From Baffinella frigidus (lineage: Eukaryota > Cryptophyceae > Cryptomonadales > Baffinellaceae), in contig MU646339.1 in assembly GCA_026770585.1 (NCBI GenBank), positions 445,571 to 455,714 on the forward strand: a DNA stretch of 10,144 nucleotides. The letters run 5' to 3'. The position numbers and the translations under genes are program-made. Position 1 is the stretch's first letter, and every line of letters starts with the position of its first letter. Shown piece by piece: positions 1 to 7,600 of this stretch. Below the pieces are notes generated by a model. The model made no database searches. It worked only from the letters and a program-made list of their open reading frames with translations, and was not told the origin of the DNA.

Positions 1-228
1 GGGTTTAGGGTTTAGGGTTTAGGGTTTAGGGTTTAGGGTTTAGGGTTTAGGGTTTAGGGTTTAGGGTTTATGGTTTATGGTTTAGGGTTTAGGGTTTAGG
101 GTTAAGTGTTTAGGGTTGAGGGTTACGTGTTTAGGATTTATGGTTTAGGGTTTAGGGTTTAGGGTTACGTGTTTAGGGTTTAGGGTTTAGGGTTTAGGGT
201 TTAGGGTTTAGGGTTTAGGGTTCAGGAC
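1..228. repeat. Interstitial telomere-like heptamer array, (TTTAGGG)n on plus
   Basis: The stretch is almost pure TTTAGGG, the plant/algal telomere unit, with scattered variants (TTTATGG, TTAAGTG, TTACGTG) between about 69 and 170. On a chromosome's left end the plus strand should read CCCTAAA inward, so this G-rich orientation at the left edge is not a left chromosome end in this orientation. The array abuts an exon-like island at 229-273, and in the minus-strand sense it would be intronic C-rich repeat. Confidence 0.95.
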
Positions 229-273
229 CTGGCAGATGCTTTTGAGAAACTGGTGCTGCTCCTTGAAGTTGAC
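229..273 (-). CDS. Candidate internal exon, 45 nt, unknown protein
   Basis: On the minus strand an acceptor (ATGCGGCAG) precedes 45 nt coding 15 residues, VNFKEQHQFLKSICQ, and a donor GTCCTGAACCCTAAA opens into the C-rich heptamer array. Both ends are phase 0. It could follow the 51-nt exon at 591-641 in the same transcript, since that exon is also phase 0 at both ends. The family is not recognised. The call rests on the non-repeat, codon-like island plus splice-compatible edges. Confidence 0.5.
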
Positions 274-321
274 CTGCCGCATCGGTCCAAGGGTTAAGGG
301 TTTAGGCTGTAGGTTTCAGGG

Positions 322-391
322 TGTAAGAAACAAAACGCGACCCTGTGGGCCCTGGGGCCTCCCCGCAGTCGAACCTGTCTGCTACACGACC
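322..391 (-). CDS. Possible exon-like island, strand uncertain
   Basis: This GC-rich unique island sits between heptamer arrays. On minus it follows an acceptor-like CGCTTGCAG and reads open from GRVADRFDCGEAPGP onward, but no convincing donor is visible (GTTTCTTACACC is possible). On plus, part of the same island could be an exon after CTCCCCGCAG. Strand and limits are therefore open. It is listed because it is clearly not repeat and lies in line with the other minus-strand exon candidates. Confidence 0.28.
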
Positions 392-412
392 CTGCAAGCG
401 CATGGTGCAAGG

Positions 413-590
413 CTGAGGGTTTAGTATATGGTTGAGGGTTTAGGGTTTAGGGGGCATAGTTCATGGTTTAGGGTTTAGGGTTTAGGGTTTAGGGTGTAGG
501 GTGTAGGGTTTAGGGTTTAGGGTTTAGGGGTTAGGGTTTAGGGTTTAGGGTGTAGTGTTTAGGGTTTAAGGTTTAGGGTTTAGGGTTCAC
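413..590. repeat. Degenerate heptamer array, G-rich on plus
   Basis: TTTAGGG units with variants (TGTAGGG, TTCATGG, TTGAGGG, TTTAAGG) fill this stretch and run directly into the donor of the exon at 591-641. In the minus sense this is C-rich intron sequence. Confidence 0.9.
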
Positions 591-641
591 CTCGCCGGCG
601 TAGTCAAGTCCATGCATGCAAAGATTCTGCAGGTCGAACGC
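591..641 (-). CDS. 51-nt exon candidate, copy B of a duplicated exon
   Basis: On minus, the acceptor AGAATACCAG is followed by 51 nt (17 codons, phase 0 at both ends) reading AFDLQNLCMHGLDYAGE, then the donor GTGAACCCTAAAC. It matches the exon at 901-951 at 47 of 51 bases. Of the four differences, three are synonymous third positions (Ala, Gly, Leu) and one changes Arg to Cys, a pattern expected of coding sequence. No family recognised. Confidence 0.6.
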
Positions 642-850
642 CTGGTATTCTGTAACAACAAGTTCCGGTGTCCGCCTATGTTGGGAGCTCGAAGAACCTA
701 AAGAACCTAAAGGATCACTCTCGAGCCCAGAACCGACTCTCGTGTCCCAACAACTTCCCAACACACTGATACACGTGGGGCCTAGTCGACTAGTTCTGCG
801 CCCGGACGCGGATTCTGGGCCAAGCATTGCCCTTACGCACATTCTCACTT
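642..850. other. Unique spacer between the two 51-nt exon copies
   Basis: Unique sequence without heptamers separates the duplicated exons. It is open on both strands for roughly 80-90 codons, but no conserved motif is visible and neither strand shows a start or splice context I would trust. Small internal repeats occur, such as CCTAAAGAACCTAAAG near 700 and CTCTCGAGCCCAGAACC near 718. Confidence 0.4.
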
Positions 851-900
851 AGGTTTAGGGTGTGGGGTTTAAGGTTTAGGGTTTATGGTTTAGGGTTTAC

Positions 901-951
901 CTCGCCGGCGTAGTCCAGCCCATGCATGCGAAGATTCTGCAGGTCGAAGGC
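901..951 (-). CDS. 51-nt exon candidate, copy A of a duplicated exon
   Basis: On minus, the acceptor CCCTAATCCAG sits inside a heptamer unit. It is followed by 17 codons, AFDLQNLRMHGLDYAGE, and the donor GTAAACCCTAAACC. Phase is 0 at both ends, so including one or both copies keeps the frame. Both splice sites are embedded in the C-rich repeat sense strand. Function unknown. Confidence 0.62.
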
Positions 952-1150
952 CTGGATTAGGGTTTAGGGCTTAGGGTGTAGGGCTTAGGGTTTAGGGTTC
1001 TGCGTTTACGGTGTAGGGTTTAGGGTTTAGAGTTTAGGGTTCAGGGTTCAGGGTTCAGGGTTCAGGGTTTAGAGTTTAGAGTTTAGGGTTTAGGGTTGAG
1101 GGTGTAGGGTTTAGGGATTAGGGTTTGGGGTTTGGGGTGTATGGTTCAGG
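952..1150. repeat. Degenerate heptamer array, G-rich on plus
   Basis: The array carries mixed units: TTTAGGG, GTTCAGG (four in a row near 1038-1065), TTTAGAG and TTTGGGG. The 7-bp spacing persists while the unit sequence drifts. Confidence 0.9.
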
Positions 1151-1734
1151 GTTTCGCAACATGGACAGGGCTGAGGAACAGGCCGCGCGGATTCCCAGAG
1201 CTCTGGGATTGATTCCCAGCGCACACACAGAGTAAGTCCCACGTCGTTTTTTTGCTTGCCTCCTCCGCATGCAGATGTAGAAAACGCACGCCGAGACTCA
1301 AACAGCAACTTCCCTGTCGTTTCGCCTCACTCCTCCAGATACGGATATAAAAAACATGATACGTGCGCAAAGGAGAATACCGTGGGATCCGGGAGTAAGA
1401 AACGTGAGGACCACTTAGCAGCCACCGGGGGCTTCACGGATACAGTCCGTCTAAACAATTTGTACTAGAATCTTATCCATTTGCATTGGATGCTAACCGC
1501 ATTTTCCCCGGATATCCGGGGTGAAACCTGGGCAGCCAGAACTTTGGTGTCGAAGGTCCCCGGCACTCTCGCAATGTCTCCCCCCGGCATCTCGATTGAC
1601 CTGCCACCGCCAGATTGGACGAGGGGGTTGGATTTTTCATTGCGTACCAGGGTACGCATGTTAACTTTTGAAACCCCTGCCTTGAGGAGGAATTGACTTT
1701 TGGCGACCCCTTCCAAGACTCTGGCGTGATAAAT
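1151..1734. other. Unique region, no confident gene
   Basis: This is the longest non-repetitive stretch on the left. Around 1481-1716 both strands are open for about 70-83 codons. The minus reading is richer in mixed residues (for example GGDIARVPGTFDTKVL), but neither frame shows a family motif or clean splice sites. Small palindromes are visible: ATTCCCAGAGCTCTGGGAT near 1191, and arms TGCGTACC/GGTACGCA near 1640. It could be a decayed element, an exon of the minus-strand gene, or intron. Confidence 0.4.
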
Positions 1735-1861
1735 CCGGGTTCTGGGTTCCGGGTTTCGGGTTTCGATGTGAGGGTTTAGGGTTCCATAGGTTCAAACTGA
1801 CTGGGTGGCGCGCCGGGAAAAAAAAACAAGGTAAAGACGTTAGATGTGGTCTTGCCTTTTT

Positions 1862-1993
1862 CACGTTTGAAAGGTTTCCCGGAGCGTGCGAAGTCCGATT
1901 TCAATTATCTCGACGATGATCTTGAGATCTCAAGATCATCGTCGAGATAATTGAAATCGGAAATCGCCTTCGCCGGCAAACCTTTCAAACGTG
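1862..1993. mobile_element. 132-bp near-perfect palindrome (foldback/MITE-like)
   Basis: The left half (1862-1927) and right half (1928-1993) are inverted copies matching at about 59 of 66 positions. The inner 33 bp on each side are perfect, and the outer 16 bp (CACGTTTGAAAGGTTT) are also perfect. Mismatches cluster in one block at about 1879-1893. There is no loop; the centre is GAGATCTC. The flanks are T-runs, so a short TTT target duplication is possible but not decidable. No coding capacity. Confidence 0.85.
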
Positions 1994-2167
1994 TTTGTGG
2001 GGGCCCACAGGCAAGATCTGTGCAAGGGGACAACGGCTCCAATTCCAGACCATTGGTTATGTGTAAAGTTGATTATGTGCCTTGTTTTCTCTTCGCCAAA
2101 AGTCAATAAGCAAGACCTCGAGCCCTGGGGCCTTTTCAGGGGCTGCTCTCCCCATTCTGAGTATCCC
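1994..2167. other. Unique sequence, nothing assigned
   Basis: This stretch separates the palindrome from the next heptamer array. I see no conserved protein motif on either strand. The plus ORF that crosses it runs straight into the repeat array, so it is probably accidental. Confidence 0.4.
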
Positions 2168-2280
2168 CTTGAGGGTTCAGGGTTTCGGGTCTCGGGTTTC
2201 GGGGTTTCGGGTTCCGGGTTCAGGGTTTCGGGTTTCGGGATGCGGGTCCAGGGTTTCGGGTTTCGGGTGTAGGGTGTAGG
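2168..2280. repeat. TTTCGGG-type heptamer array
   Basis: The dominant unit here is GGTTTCG, with GGTTCAG and GTGTAGG variants. It keeps 7-bp spacing but has a CpG-containing unit unlike the TTTAGGG arrays to the left. It begins right after the stop codon of the minus-strand gene (2283-2285), so it lies in that gene's 3' region. Confidence 0.85.
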
Positions 2281-2282
2281 GT

Positions 2283-2341
2283 CTACGCGGTGAACTTCCC
2301 CTCTGCCATCTTCATAACCCCCGTGTACTCGTCCTCCCCCC
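2283..2341 (-). CDS. 59-nt terminal exon with stop (minus gene)
   Basis: Acceptor CCTAAACCAG lies at the edge of a heptamer stretch. Two bases complete the split codon, then 18 codons ending KMAEGKFTA and TAG at 2285-2283. Confidence 0.55.
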
Positions 2342-2945
2342 CTGGTTTAGGTTTGGGGGTTTGGGTTTTCAGATTTAGGGATGTAAGTTTATGGTTTGTG
2401 GTTTAGGGATTAGGCGTAGGGTTTGGGGTTACGCACCCGGCTTCACGTCCGCCCTTTCTGCCCCACCTCTGCCGCCTGGACTTCCCTGCGTAAGGCAGGG
2501 GGTGGGTTAGGGGTTCGGGTTTAGGTTTTGCGCACAAAGTGGTTGTCAGAACTAGATTGAAGGCACACATGTTCCCAACAGGGTCGAGATCGGGGCGGCC
2601 ACACTACACATTGTGGAAAGGAAGCCCACCAAGAGGATCGGCTCTGTGGGGCCGCCGTATTCCCCCCCACGGAGGCTCTGGGCCTGCACCGGCACTGAGA
2701 GAACCCCCTGCTCGGTGGCCGTCGCGGATCCTAGGGCCGCCGCATTCGCGTCCCTCTCGCACGGGCCCGGGCGCGCCGCCGCCATCCGCTCGTAGTCGTG
2801 GTTGCTGTCGTTGTAGGACCCCAACGTGCACCATCCCAATGTGCACTTAGACTTGATGCGGAGGGTTCCACATCGAGGACAGGACATCATCTTGCAGCAA
2901 TTGCAGGCCTTCCAGGTAGCCCGCTCCGGCGCTGCGCCAGCGACA
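2283..2945 (-). CDS. Unrecognised Cys-rich protein, 3' three exons (join)
   Basis: Three minus-strand exons join in frame: 2945-2630 (316 nt), 2485-2437 (49 nt) and 2341-2283 (59 nt, ending in TAG). Introns are GT..AG, 144 and 95 nt, and the phases match at both junctions (0, then 1). The second intron is heptamer-derived and C-rich in the sense strand. The visible product is about 140 residues. An N-terminal cysteine cluster (CNCC-x4-CPRC-x7-C-x4-WC) is compatible with a zinc-binding fold. An Ala/Arg-rich linker and a short C-terminus with EDEYTGVMKMAEGKFTA follow. The 5' end is missing: the first exon shown starts after an acceptor (GTTTACAG), so a start exon must lie upstream in 2950-3900. 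I do not recognise the family. Homology or RNA data would be needed to name it. Confidence 0.55.
2437..2485 (-). CDS. 49-nt internal exon (minus gene)
   Basis: Acceptor CCTTACGCAG and donor GTGCGTAACCCC. It contributes a Gly/Arg-rich run followed by ADVKP, leaving one base to complete a glycine codon in the last exon. Confidence 0.5.
2630..2945 (-). CDS. Exon with Cys cluster (minus gene)
   Basis: The exon has acceptor GTGTTTACAG and donor GTGGGCTTCC after CTCTTG. The frame carries one leading base then 105 codons. High third-position GC and seven cysteines in the first third support coding. The minus frame stays open through both splice sites into the flanks, so the exact edges are inferred from phase agreement with the next exons. 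Confidence 0.55.
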
Positions 2946-3122
2946 CTGTAAACACACGCCACGCCACGGGATTCCACACCCCAGGCGCCCAAACCACCGA
3001 GATCGGCTCCTCCCGCCCTTTCTCACAATCTCGATGGAGCGTCCTTATTGACACTTATTGACTTTATTCGAAAGAGAAATGTGGGGTGTTTGATTGCTTC
3101 CAAGTAGGAGCGCGCCCGCACA

Positions 3123-3295
3123 CACACCGAGCCCAAGTCAGCCTCCTTTGAGGCTCATGGTATCCCATGGTTGAAGTTTAAGAGCTTCAATCACGGATAC
3201 CCCACCAGGTGAGAGGGATTGTGGGAGGGGGGTGAGGTGAAATCAGTTGGAGACCAAAGATGGCCACCAAAGATGAAAGGAGATGAATGTGGTTG
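3123..3295. repeat. Direct repeat, copy 1 (about 173 bp)
   Basis: It is nearly identical to 3594-3752. Shared landmarks are CCAAGTCAGCCTCCTTTGAG, ATGGTATCCCATGG, and the small hairpin TTGAAG/CTTCAA. This copy holds an extra 13 bp near 3258-3272, where ACCAAAGATG is locally duplicated. An outer pairing of GGTATCC with GGATACC gives a longer imperfect stem at about 3159-3202. Confidence 0.9.
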
Positions 3296-3593
3296 ATGGG
3301 AGGCGACACGCGAGAGCAGAAAGATGCTCTAGAGAGTCACCTACCCAGAGTCATATATCACCGAGTATACAACAGTAGGATCCTATACGAAGAATTGTTT
3401 AACGTAGGTCCTTTAGGTTTTAAATGCTCCCAACATATGCCAACGACACGCCCTTCCGTAGAAAGGACTGCAGAGAAAGAATTTTTGCTTTCGGATCGCG
3501 TTTCGATCTCCAGTGCAGAGGCTCGTGAAGAGGGGATACAGGGTGGCTCTGTTGGGGGGTTTGAGTTGATCCAGAGGATATCTCACTCGCGCA

Positions 3594-3752
3594 CGCACCG
3601 AACCCAAGTCAGCCTCCTTTGAGGCTCATGGTATCCCATGGTTGAAGTTTAAGAGCTTCAATCACGAATACCCCACAAGGTGAAAGGGATTGTGTTTGGG
3701 GGTGAGGTGAAACCAGTTAGACACCAAAGATGAAAGGAGAGAAATGTGGTTG
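3594..3752. repeat. Direct repeat, copy 2 (about 159 bp)
   Basis: Second copy, 471 bp downstream of copy 1 in the same orientation. The outer stem is weakened here (GAATACC instead of GGATACC), so there is no compensatory support for an RNA fold. The tail GAGAAATGTGG also appears alone at about 3074, hinting at a third, lost unit. The spacing would fit a tandem duplication of a unit of roughly 470-480 bp. Confidence 0.9.
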
Positions 3753-3946
3753 CGTCAGAAACAACAACATCAAGTTACCAAAACAAGCGTTAGCACCCAC
3801 CCGCGTTAGCACCGCAACAGCTCACCCGCATTAGTTTTCACGCGCAACAGCACTCAGGCGTTCAACACACAACCACGTTACTGAACCCATTTAGCGTGCT
3901 TTGGTGCTTTGGGAGCGTATGGAGCTTTAATGGAGAAAAAAAACTT

Positions 3947-3992
3947 GGTCACGTTACCGGTGGGATTTCATGGTCAAAATGGTAACGTGACC
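3947..3992. repeat. 12-bp inverted repeat upstream of NAXE
   Basis: Arms GGTCACGTTACC (3947-3958) and GGTAACGTGACC (3981-3992) are perfect, with a 22-nt loop. It lies 112 bp before the chosen start codon, so it is in the promoter or the 5' UTR. It could be a palindromic protein site or an mRNA hairpin. Role unknown. Confidence 0.8.
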
Positions 3993-4103
3993 TCCTGTGT
4001 TGTCATAAATCCCCTCTGTTGCGGCCCCCTGTCTGGAATCCTCCTTGTTCTCCAGAGAAGAGAAGCGAACAGAGTTCTTGGTGGAGCACGCGGACAGTCC
4101 GAC

Positions 4104-4601
4104 ATGATGCGGTCGCTCATCCCCCTCTCGGCGGCGCTGCTGCTCTCGCTCGGGGAGGTCTCCGCCTTCAATCTGCCCTGCGGGCGCGCGATCGGTCTCC
4201 GTGGCTCCAACGGGCTGCTCGGGGCGCGGCGCTCGCTCTGCCCCGCCGCAGCGCACCCCAGGGTGCTCGCGTCTCCCATCAGCCGCACCCGTGCCCAGGT
4301 CGTGATGCAGGCGACCGAGGAGGAGGAGGCTGCGTCGGACGACGCGCCCGCAGCTCCGGCAACCCGGGTGCGGTACTTGTCCGCTGAGATGGCCAAGAAC
4401 ATCGACACGGAGCTGATAGCGGGCGGGCAGCCGCTCAACGTGCTGATGGAGCACGCGGGCCTCGCGGTGGCCGATGCGATCTGGTCGTCGTACTCCCCGT
4501 CGAAGGTGGGCGAGAAGAAGGTCCTCCTCGTGGCGGGGAAGGGCAACAACGGCGGGGACGCCCTCGTCGCCGCGCGCTTCCTCCACTACTATGGCTACAA
4601 G
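4104..4601 (+). CDS. NAXE exon 1: targeting peptide and GNNGGD motif
   Basis: 166 codons, ending at FLHYYGYK with donor GTCTCGCTCGC, phase 0. After the presequence an acidic linker (ATEEEEAASDD) leads into the YjeF_N domain at RYLSAEMAKNIDTELI. The frame stays open past the donor to a TGA at 4731, but the extra residues do not match the family. The family continues in exon 2, so intron 1 retention would give a truncated protein lacking the active site. Confidence 0.9.
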
Positions 4602-7600
4602 GTCTCGCTCGCTCTGTTTCAGTCTATTTGGGCTCGCGATTTGGTGACCCGGGCTCTTTCCGCCTCGAAAGTTGACGGATTTGTGCCGCACACCGAGCAT
4701 GTCAACTTAAGAAAAGCCAGCCAACCCGACTGAGGCAGACCTACAAGGTTTCACCCGCGAACATCACACAAAAACACACACGCTCGATCCCACTCCTCCG
4801 GAAACTGAAATCACAACCACTCACGTTTCCGGCCTTGGTGGTACATTAACAAAGGCCTCGCTCTCTGCCACAACATATGTCGAAGTCGTGTACCCGGAAC
4901 CGCAAGAAGCCGAGCCGTTCCTCTCGCTCGTACAGGAAAAGGCCAAAATAAGTGAGAAAGTGAACGAGACTACTTTGAAAATGATTACCTCGTAGTCCAA
5001 CGTGTGGTGGTATAAACAAACGTCTCTCCCTGCCGGAAAACAGGTGGAAGTCGTGTACCCGGAACCGCAAGAAACCGAGCCTTCCTCTCGCGTGTAAAGC
5101 CGCTCGTACAGACTTTGGCGTTATCATCTGCAAGTCACCCGGCCTCTGACCCCCCCTCCTCGAAACATAGGTGGAGGTCGTATACCCGGAGCCGCAAGAA
5201 ACGGAGCCGTTCCTGGGGCTTGTAAAGCTGCTCGACGACCTTGGGATCGTTATCTCCGCGGAGCTCCCGGAGACCCCTTCTGAGTACTACATGGTAACGC
5301 CCTCCAGCTCTGTCCCACTTGATTTCGGCTCATCAGTAAAAACATTCAGCCGTCAATATTAGTTAAAGGAGGATCTCCGGTACAAATTAACTGCCCATCT
5401 ACTGCTAAATGTTTTTGATGATGAGACGAAATCAAGTGGGACAGAGCCAGAACCTGCACCCAAAATTCAGATTTTTTTACTGCTCCGAGAGACCTCGGGA
5501 TGGTTGTTTCCGCGGAGCTCCCGGAGACTCCTTCTGAGTACTACATGGTAACACCCTGTACCCAAAATTCTAAAGTTGTTACTGCTCCGAGAGACTCCGG
5601 GATTATCATCAACCTCTCACCCGTGTCCAGTGTTAGTTTCCAGTGTAAGGTGTTCAGGGGAAGAGTTCAGTGTTCGGGGGTTCAGAACTCTCAACCCTCA
5701 GCACTAAACGCTGAACACACCATCTCCGCGGGACCTCTTTTGATTACTTCATGGTCCCACCCTGGATCCGGAACCCTAAACCCTGAACTCTAAACCCTGA
5801 ACTCTAAACCCTAGACCCTGAACCCTACAACAGAAGCCCGAAACACTGAACACTAAACACTGTACACCGAACACTGTACCCTCAACCCTCAACCCTCAAC
5901 CCTCAACCCGCACCCGAGAATCACCCCTCGTGCCCCCACCCAAACCCGAAACCCGAAACCCGAAACCCGAAACCTTGAACCCGAATCCCGAAAGGTGGAC
6001 GACGGGATCTTCGGCTTCTCGTACCAGGCCCCCCCGCGCGCGCCCTACGACGCCATGATCGCTACACCCTGGACGACCTACACAAGAAACCCGAAACACT
6101 CAACACTCAACGCTGAACAACGAACACTGAACCCTCAACCTCCAACCCTCAACCCTCAACCCGCAACCCGCAACCCGCAACCGAGAATCTCAACCCCGAA
6201 ACCTTGAACCGTAACACACCTGAACCTTACAGGTGGTCGACGGGATCTTCGGCTTCTCGTACCAGGGCCCCCCGCGCGCGCCCTACGACGCTATGATCGC
6301 GAAACTCAAGGACTACAATGACGGGTACCCTACACCCTACACCCTACACCCCTCCTACTTTTTTTTGTATTTTTTTGCGACCCACGACGCCATCATGGCG
6401 TTCTTGAAGAACTACAATGACGGGTACCCGAACCCCTAAATCCCTCCAGCTTGCGATGTAGAGTGACTCGTCGAGCAAAACTCTACACCGTACACCTCAA
6501 ACCCTAAACCCTACACCCTACACCCTAAACCTCCCCTGAAACGATCTCCTCAACCAAAATCCTAACCCCTACAAAAACAAAAAACCTAAACCCTAAACCC
6601 TAAACCCTAAACCCTAAACCCTAAACCTTAAACCCCTCCAGCTTGAACTGTAGAGTCACTCGAGCAAACCCCTAAACCCTAAACCCTAAACCCTAAACCC
6701 CAAACCCCAAACCCTAAACCCTAAACCCTAAACCCTAAACCCCAAACCCCAAACCCCTGACCCTAAACCCAAAGCCTTAAAACCTGAATCCAAACCTCTC
6801 AGGTTTGGCAAGTGCGAACTCGTGTGCATCGACGTGCCTTCTGGTAAACCCCAAACCCCAAACTCCAAACCCCAAACTCCAAACCCCAAACTCCAAACCC
6901 CAAACTCCAAACCCTAAAACCTGAACCCTAAACTCTAAACAATAATGAACCAACACTAAACAATAAACACTAAACAATAAACAATACACAATACACAATA
7001 CACAATACACAATACACAATGTAAAAATAACAATAAACAACACACCGTAAATCCAGGATGGGACGTGGACGTGGGCCCGCCGCAGGAGGCCAAGATGCCG
7101 ACCCTAAACCCTAAACAATAAAAAAATACATTGACCAAAAAAAAATAAACAATAAGCAACATATGATAACAAATAAATAATACGCCTTACAACCAGGGTG
7201 GGACGTGCACGTGGGCCCATCGGCGGAGGCGAAGATACCGACTCTAACTAAACCCCAAACAATAAACAACATGCATTTGTAAAAACTCAGATAAACTAAC
7301 CAAGAACAAATGCACCGTAAATCCAGGGTGGGACATGGACGTGGGCCCGCCGGCGGAGGCGAAAATGCCGCTCCAATCCCCAAACTCTGCAGTTAACAAA
7401 AACCAAACCCTAAAAAAAAAACATTTCACAATAAGCCATATATAATAACATACACAATAAGCCATATATAATAACGTTTGTTAAATAACAAACTATAAAT
7501 AATAAATAATAAACAGTAAACAGTAAAAAAACAAAAAAACAAAAACAGGTTGGGACGTGGATGTGGGCCCGCCGGCGGAGGCGACGATGTCGCTGTACCC

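Larger units (their letters stand above)
2946..4103. promoter_or_regulatory. Region between divergent genes
   Basis: This separates the minus-strand Cys-rich gene from the plus-strand NAXE gene and should hold both promoters and the missing first exon of the minus gene. It is free of heptamer arrays. It contains the direct-repeat pair described separately, small GCGTTAGCACC repeats near 3790-3815 and a hairpin at 3947-3992. A 111-codon plus ORF at 3287-3622 starts in one repeat copy and ends in the other, without recognisable motifs; I do not call it a gene. No clear core promoter motif is visible. Confidence 0.5.
4602..5170 (+). other. NAXE intron 1 with two decoy copies of the exon 2 5' half
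   Basis: The intron is largely unique sequence without heptamers. At 4879-4945 lies a copy of the start of exon 2 whose acceptor AG has become AT (ACATATGTCG). At 5044-5130 lies a second copy with an intact CAG acceptor but one base missing after GAGCC, which brings a TAA within about 20 codons. The sequence just upstream of each copy is also similar, so each unit includes the intron end. Confidence 0.85.
5294..6232 (+). other. NAXE intron 2: hairpin element, exon copies and heptamer arrays
   Basis: In order it holds a hairpin element (5308-5446), three decaying copies of the 3' edge of exon 2 (5491-5547, 5592-5611, 5722-5761), heptamer arrays of CCCTGAA, CCCTCAA and CCCGAAA type (5770-5994), and a copy of the 5' part of exon 3 (5995-6062). 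More heptamers follow, up to the real acceptor. Confidence 0.85.
6325..6802 (+). other. NAXE intron 3: exon 3 3' copy, tandem unit, C-rich heptamers
   Basis: A copy of the exon 3 3' half (6383-6423) follows a T-rich patch. Two copies of a unit with CTCCAGCTTG and TGTAGAGT (6445-6480, 6634-6668) are separated by CCCTAAA arrays. The remainder to 6785 is CCCTAAA/CCCCAAA. Confidence 0.85.
6844..7548 (+). other. NAXE intron 4: heptamers and three decoy exon 5 starts
   Basis: CCCCAAA/CTCCAAA heptamers (6846-6920) give way to AT-rich ACACAAT heptamers (6981-7020). Three copies of the 5' part of exon 5, each with its acceptor, follow (7057, 7197, 7327), separated by A-rich sequence. Near 7427-7475 a 26-bp unit containing ATAAGCCATATATAATAAC is repeated twice. 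Confidence 0.88.

Noticed and set aside
1-228. True chromosome end
   Set aside because: The orientation is G-rich on plus at the left edge, opposite to a left telomere, and the array passes directly into exon-like sequence. It could still be an inverted contig edge, but nothing here shows a terminus.
3158-3210. tRNA-like fold ending near CCACCA
   Set aside because: There is no cloverleaf with a proper T-loop or anticodon arm, and copy 2 breaks the outer stem without compensation.
3954-4700. Long minus-strand ORFs opposite NAXE exon 1
   Set aside because: They are shadows of a GC-rich plus exon; they lack family motifs, while the plus frame has GKGNNGGD and a presequence.
6728-7043. Minus ORFs such as repeated E-F-G-V-W-G-L
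   Set aside because: They are translations of heptamer arrays, where a 7-bp unit yields a 7-residue periodic peptide. The same holds for ORFs at 1991-2279, 7801-8056 and 5896-6207.
7111-7465. Minus ORFs across the exon 5 decoys
   Set aside because: Their apparent conserved repeats (C-x-S-H-P-G-F/C) come from antisense reading of the duplicated NAXE exon start.
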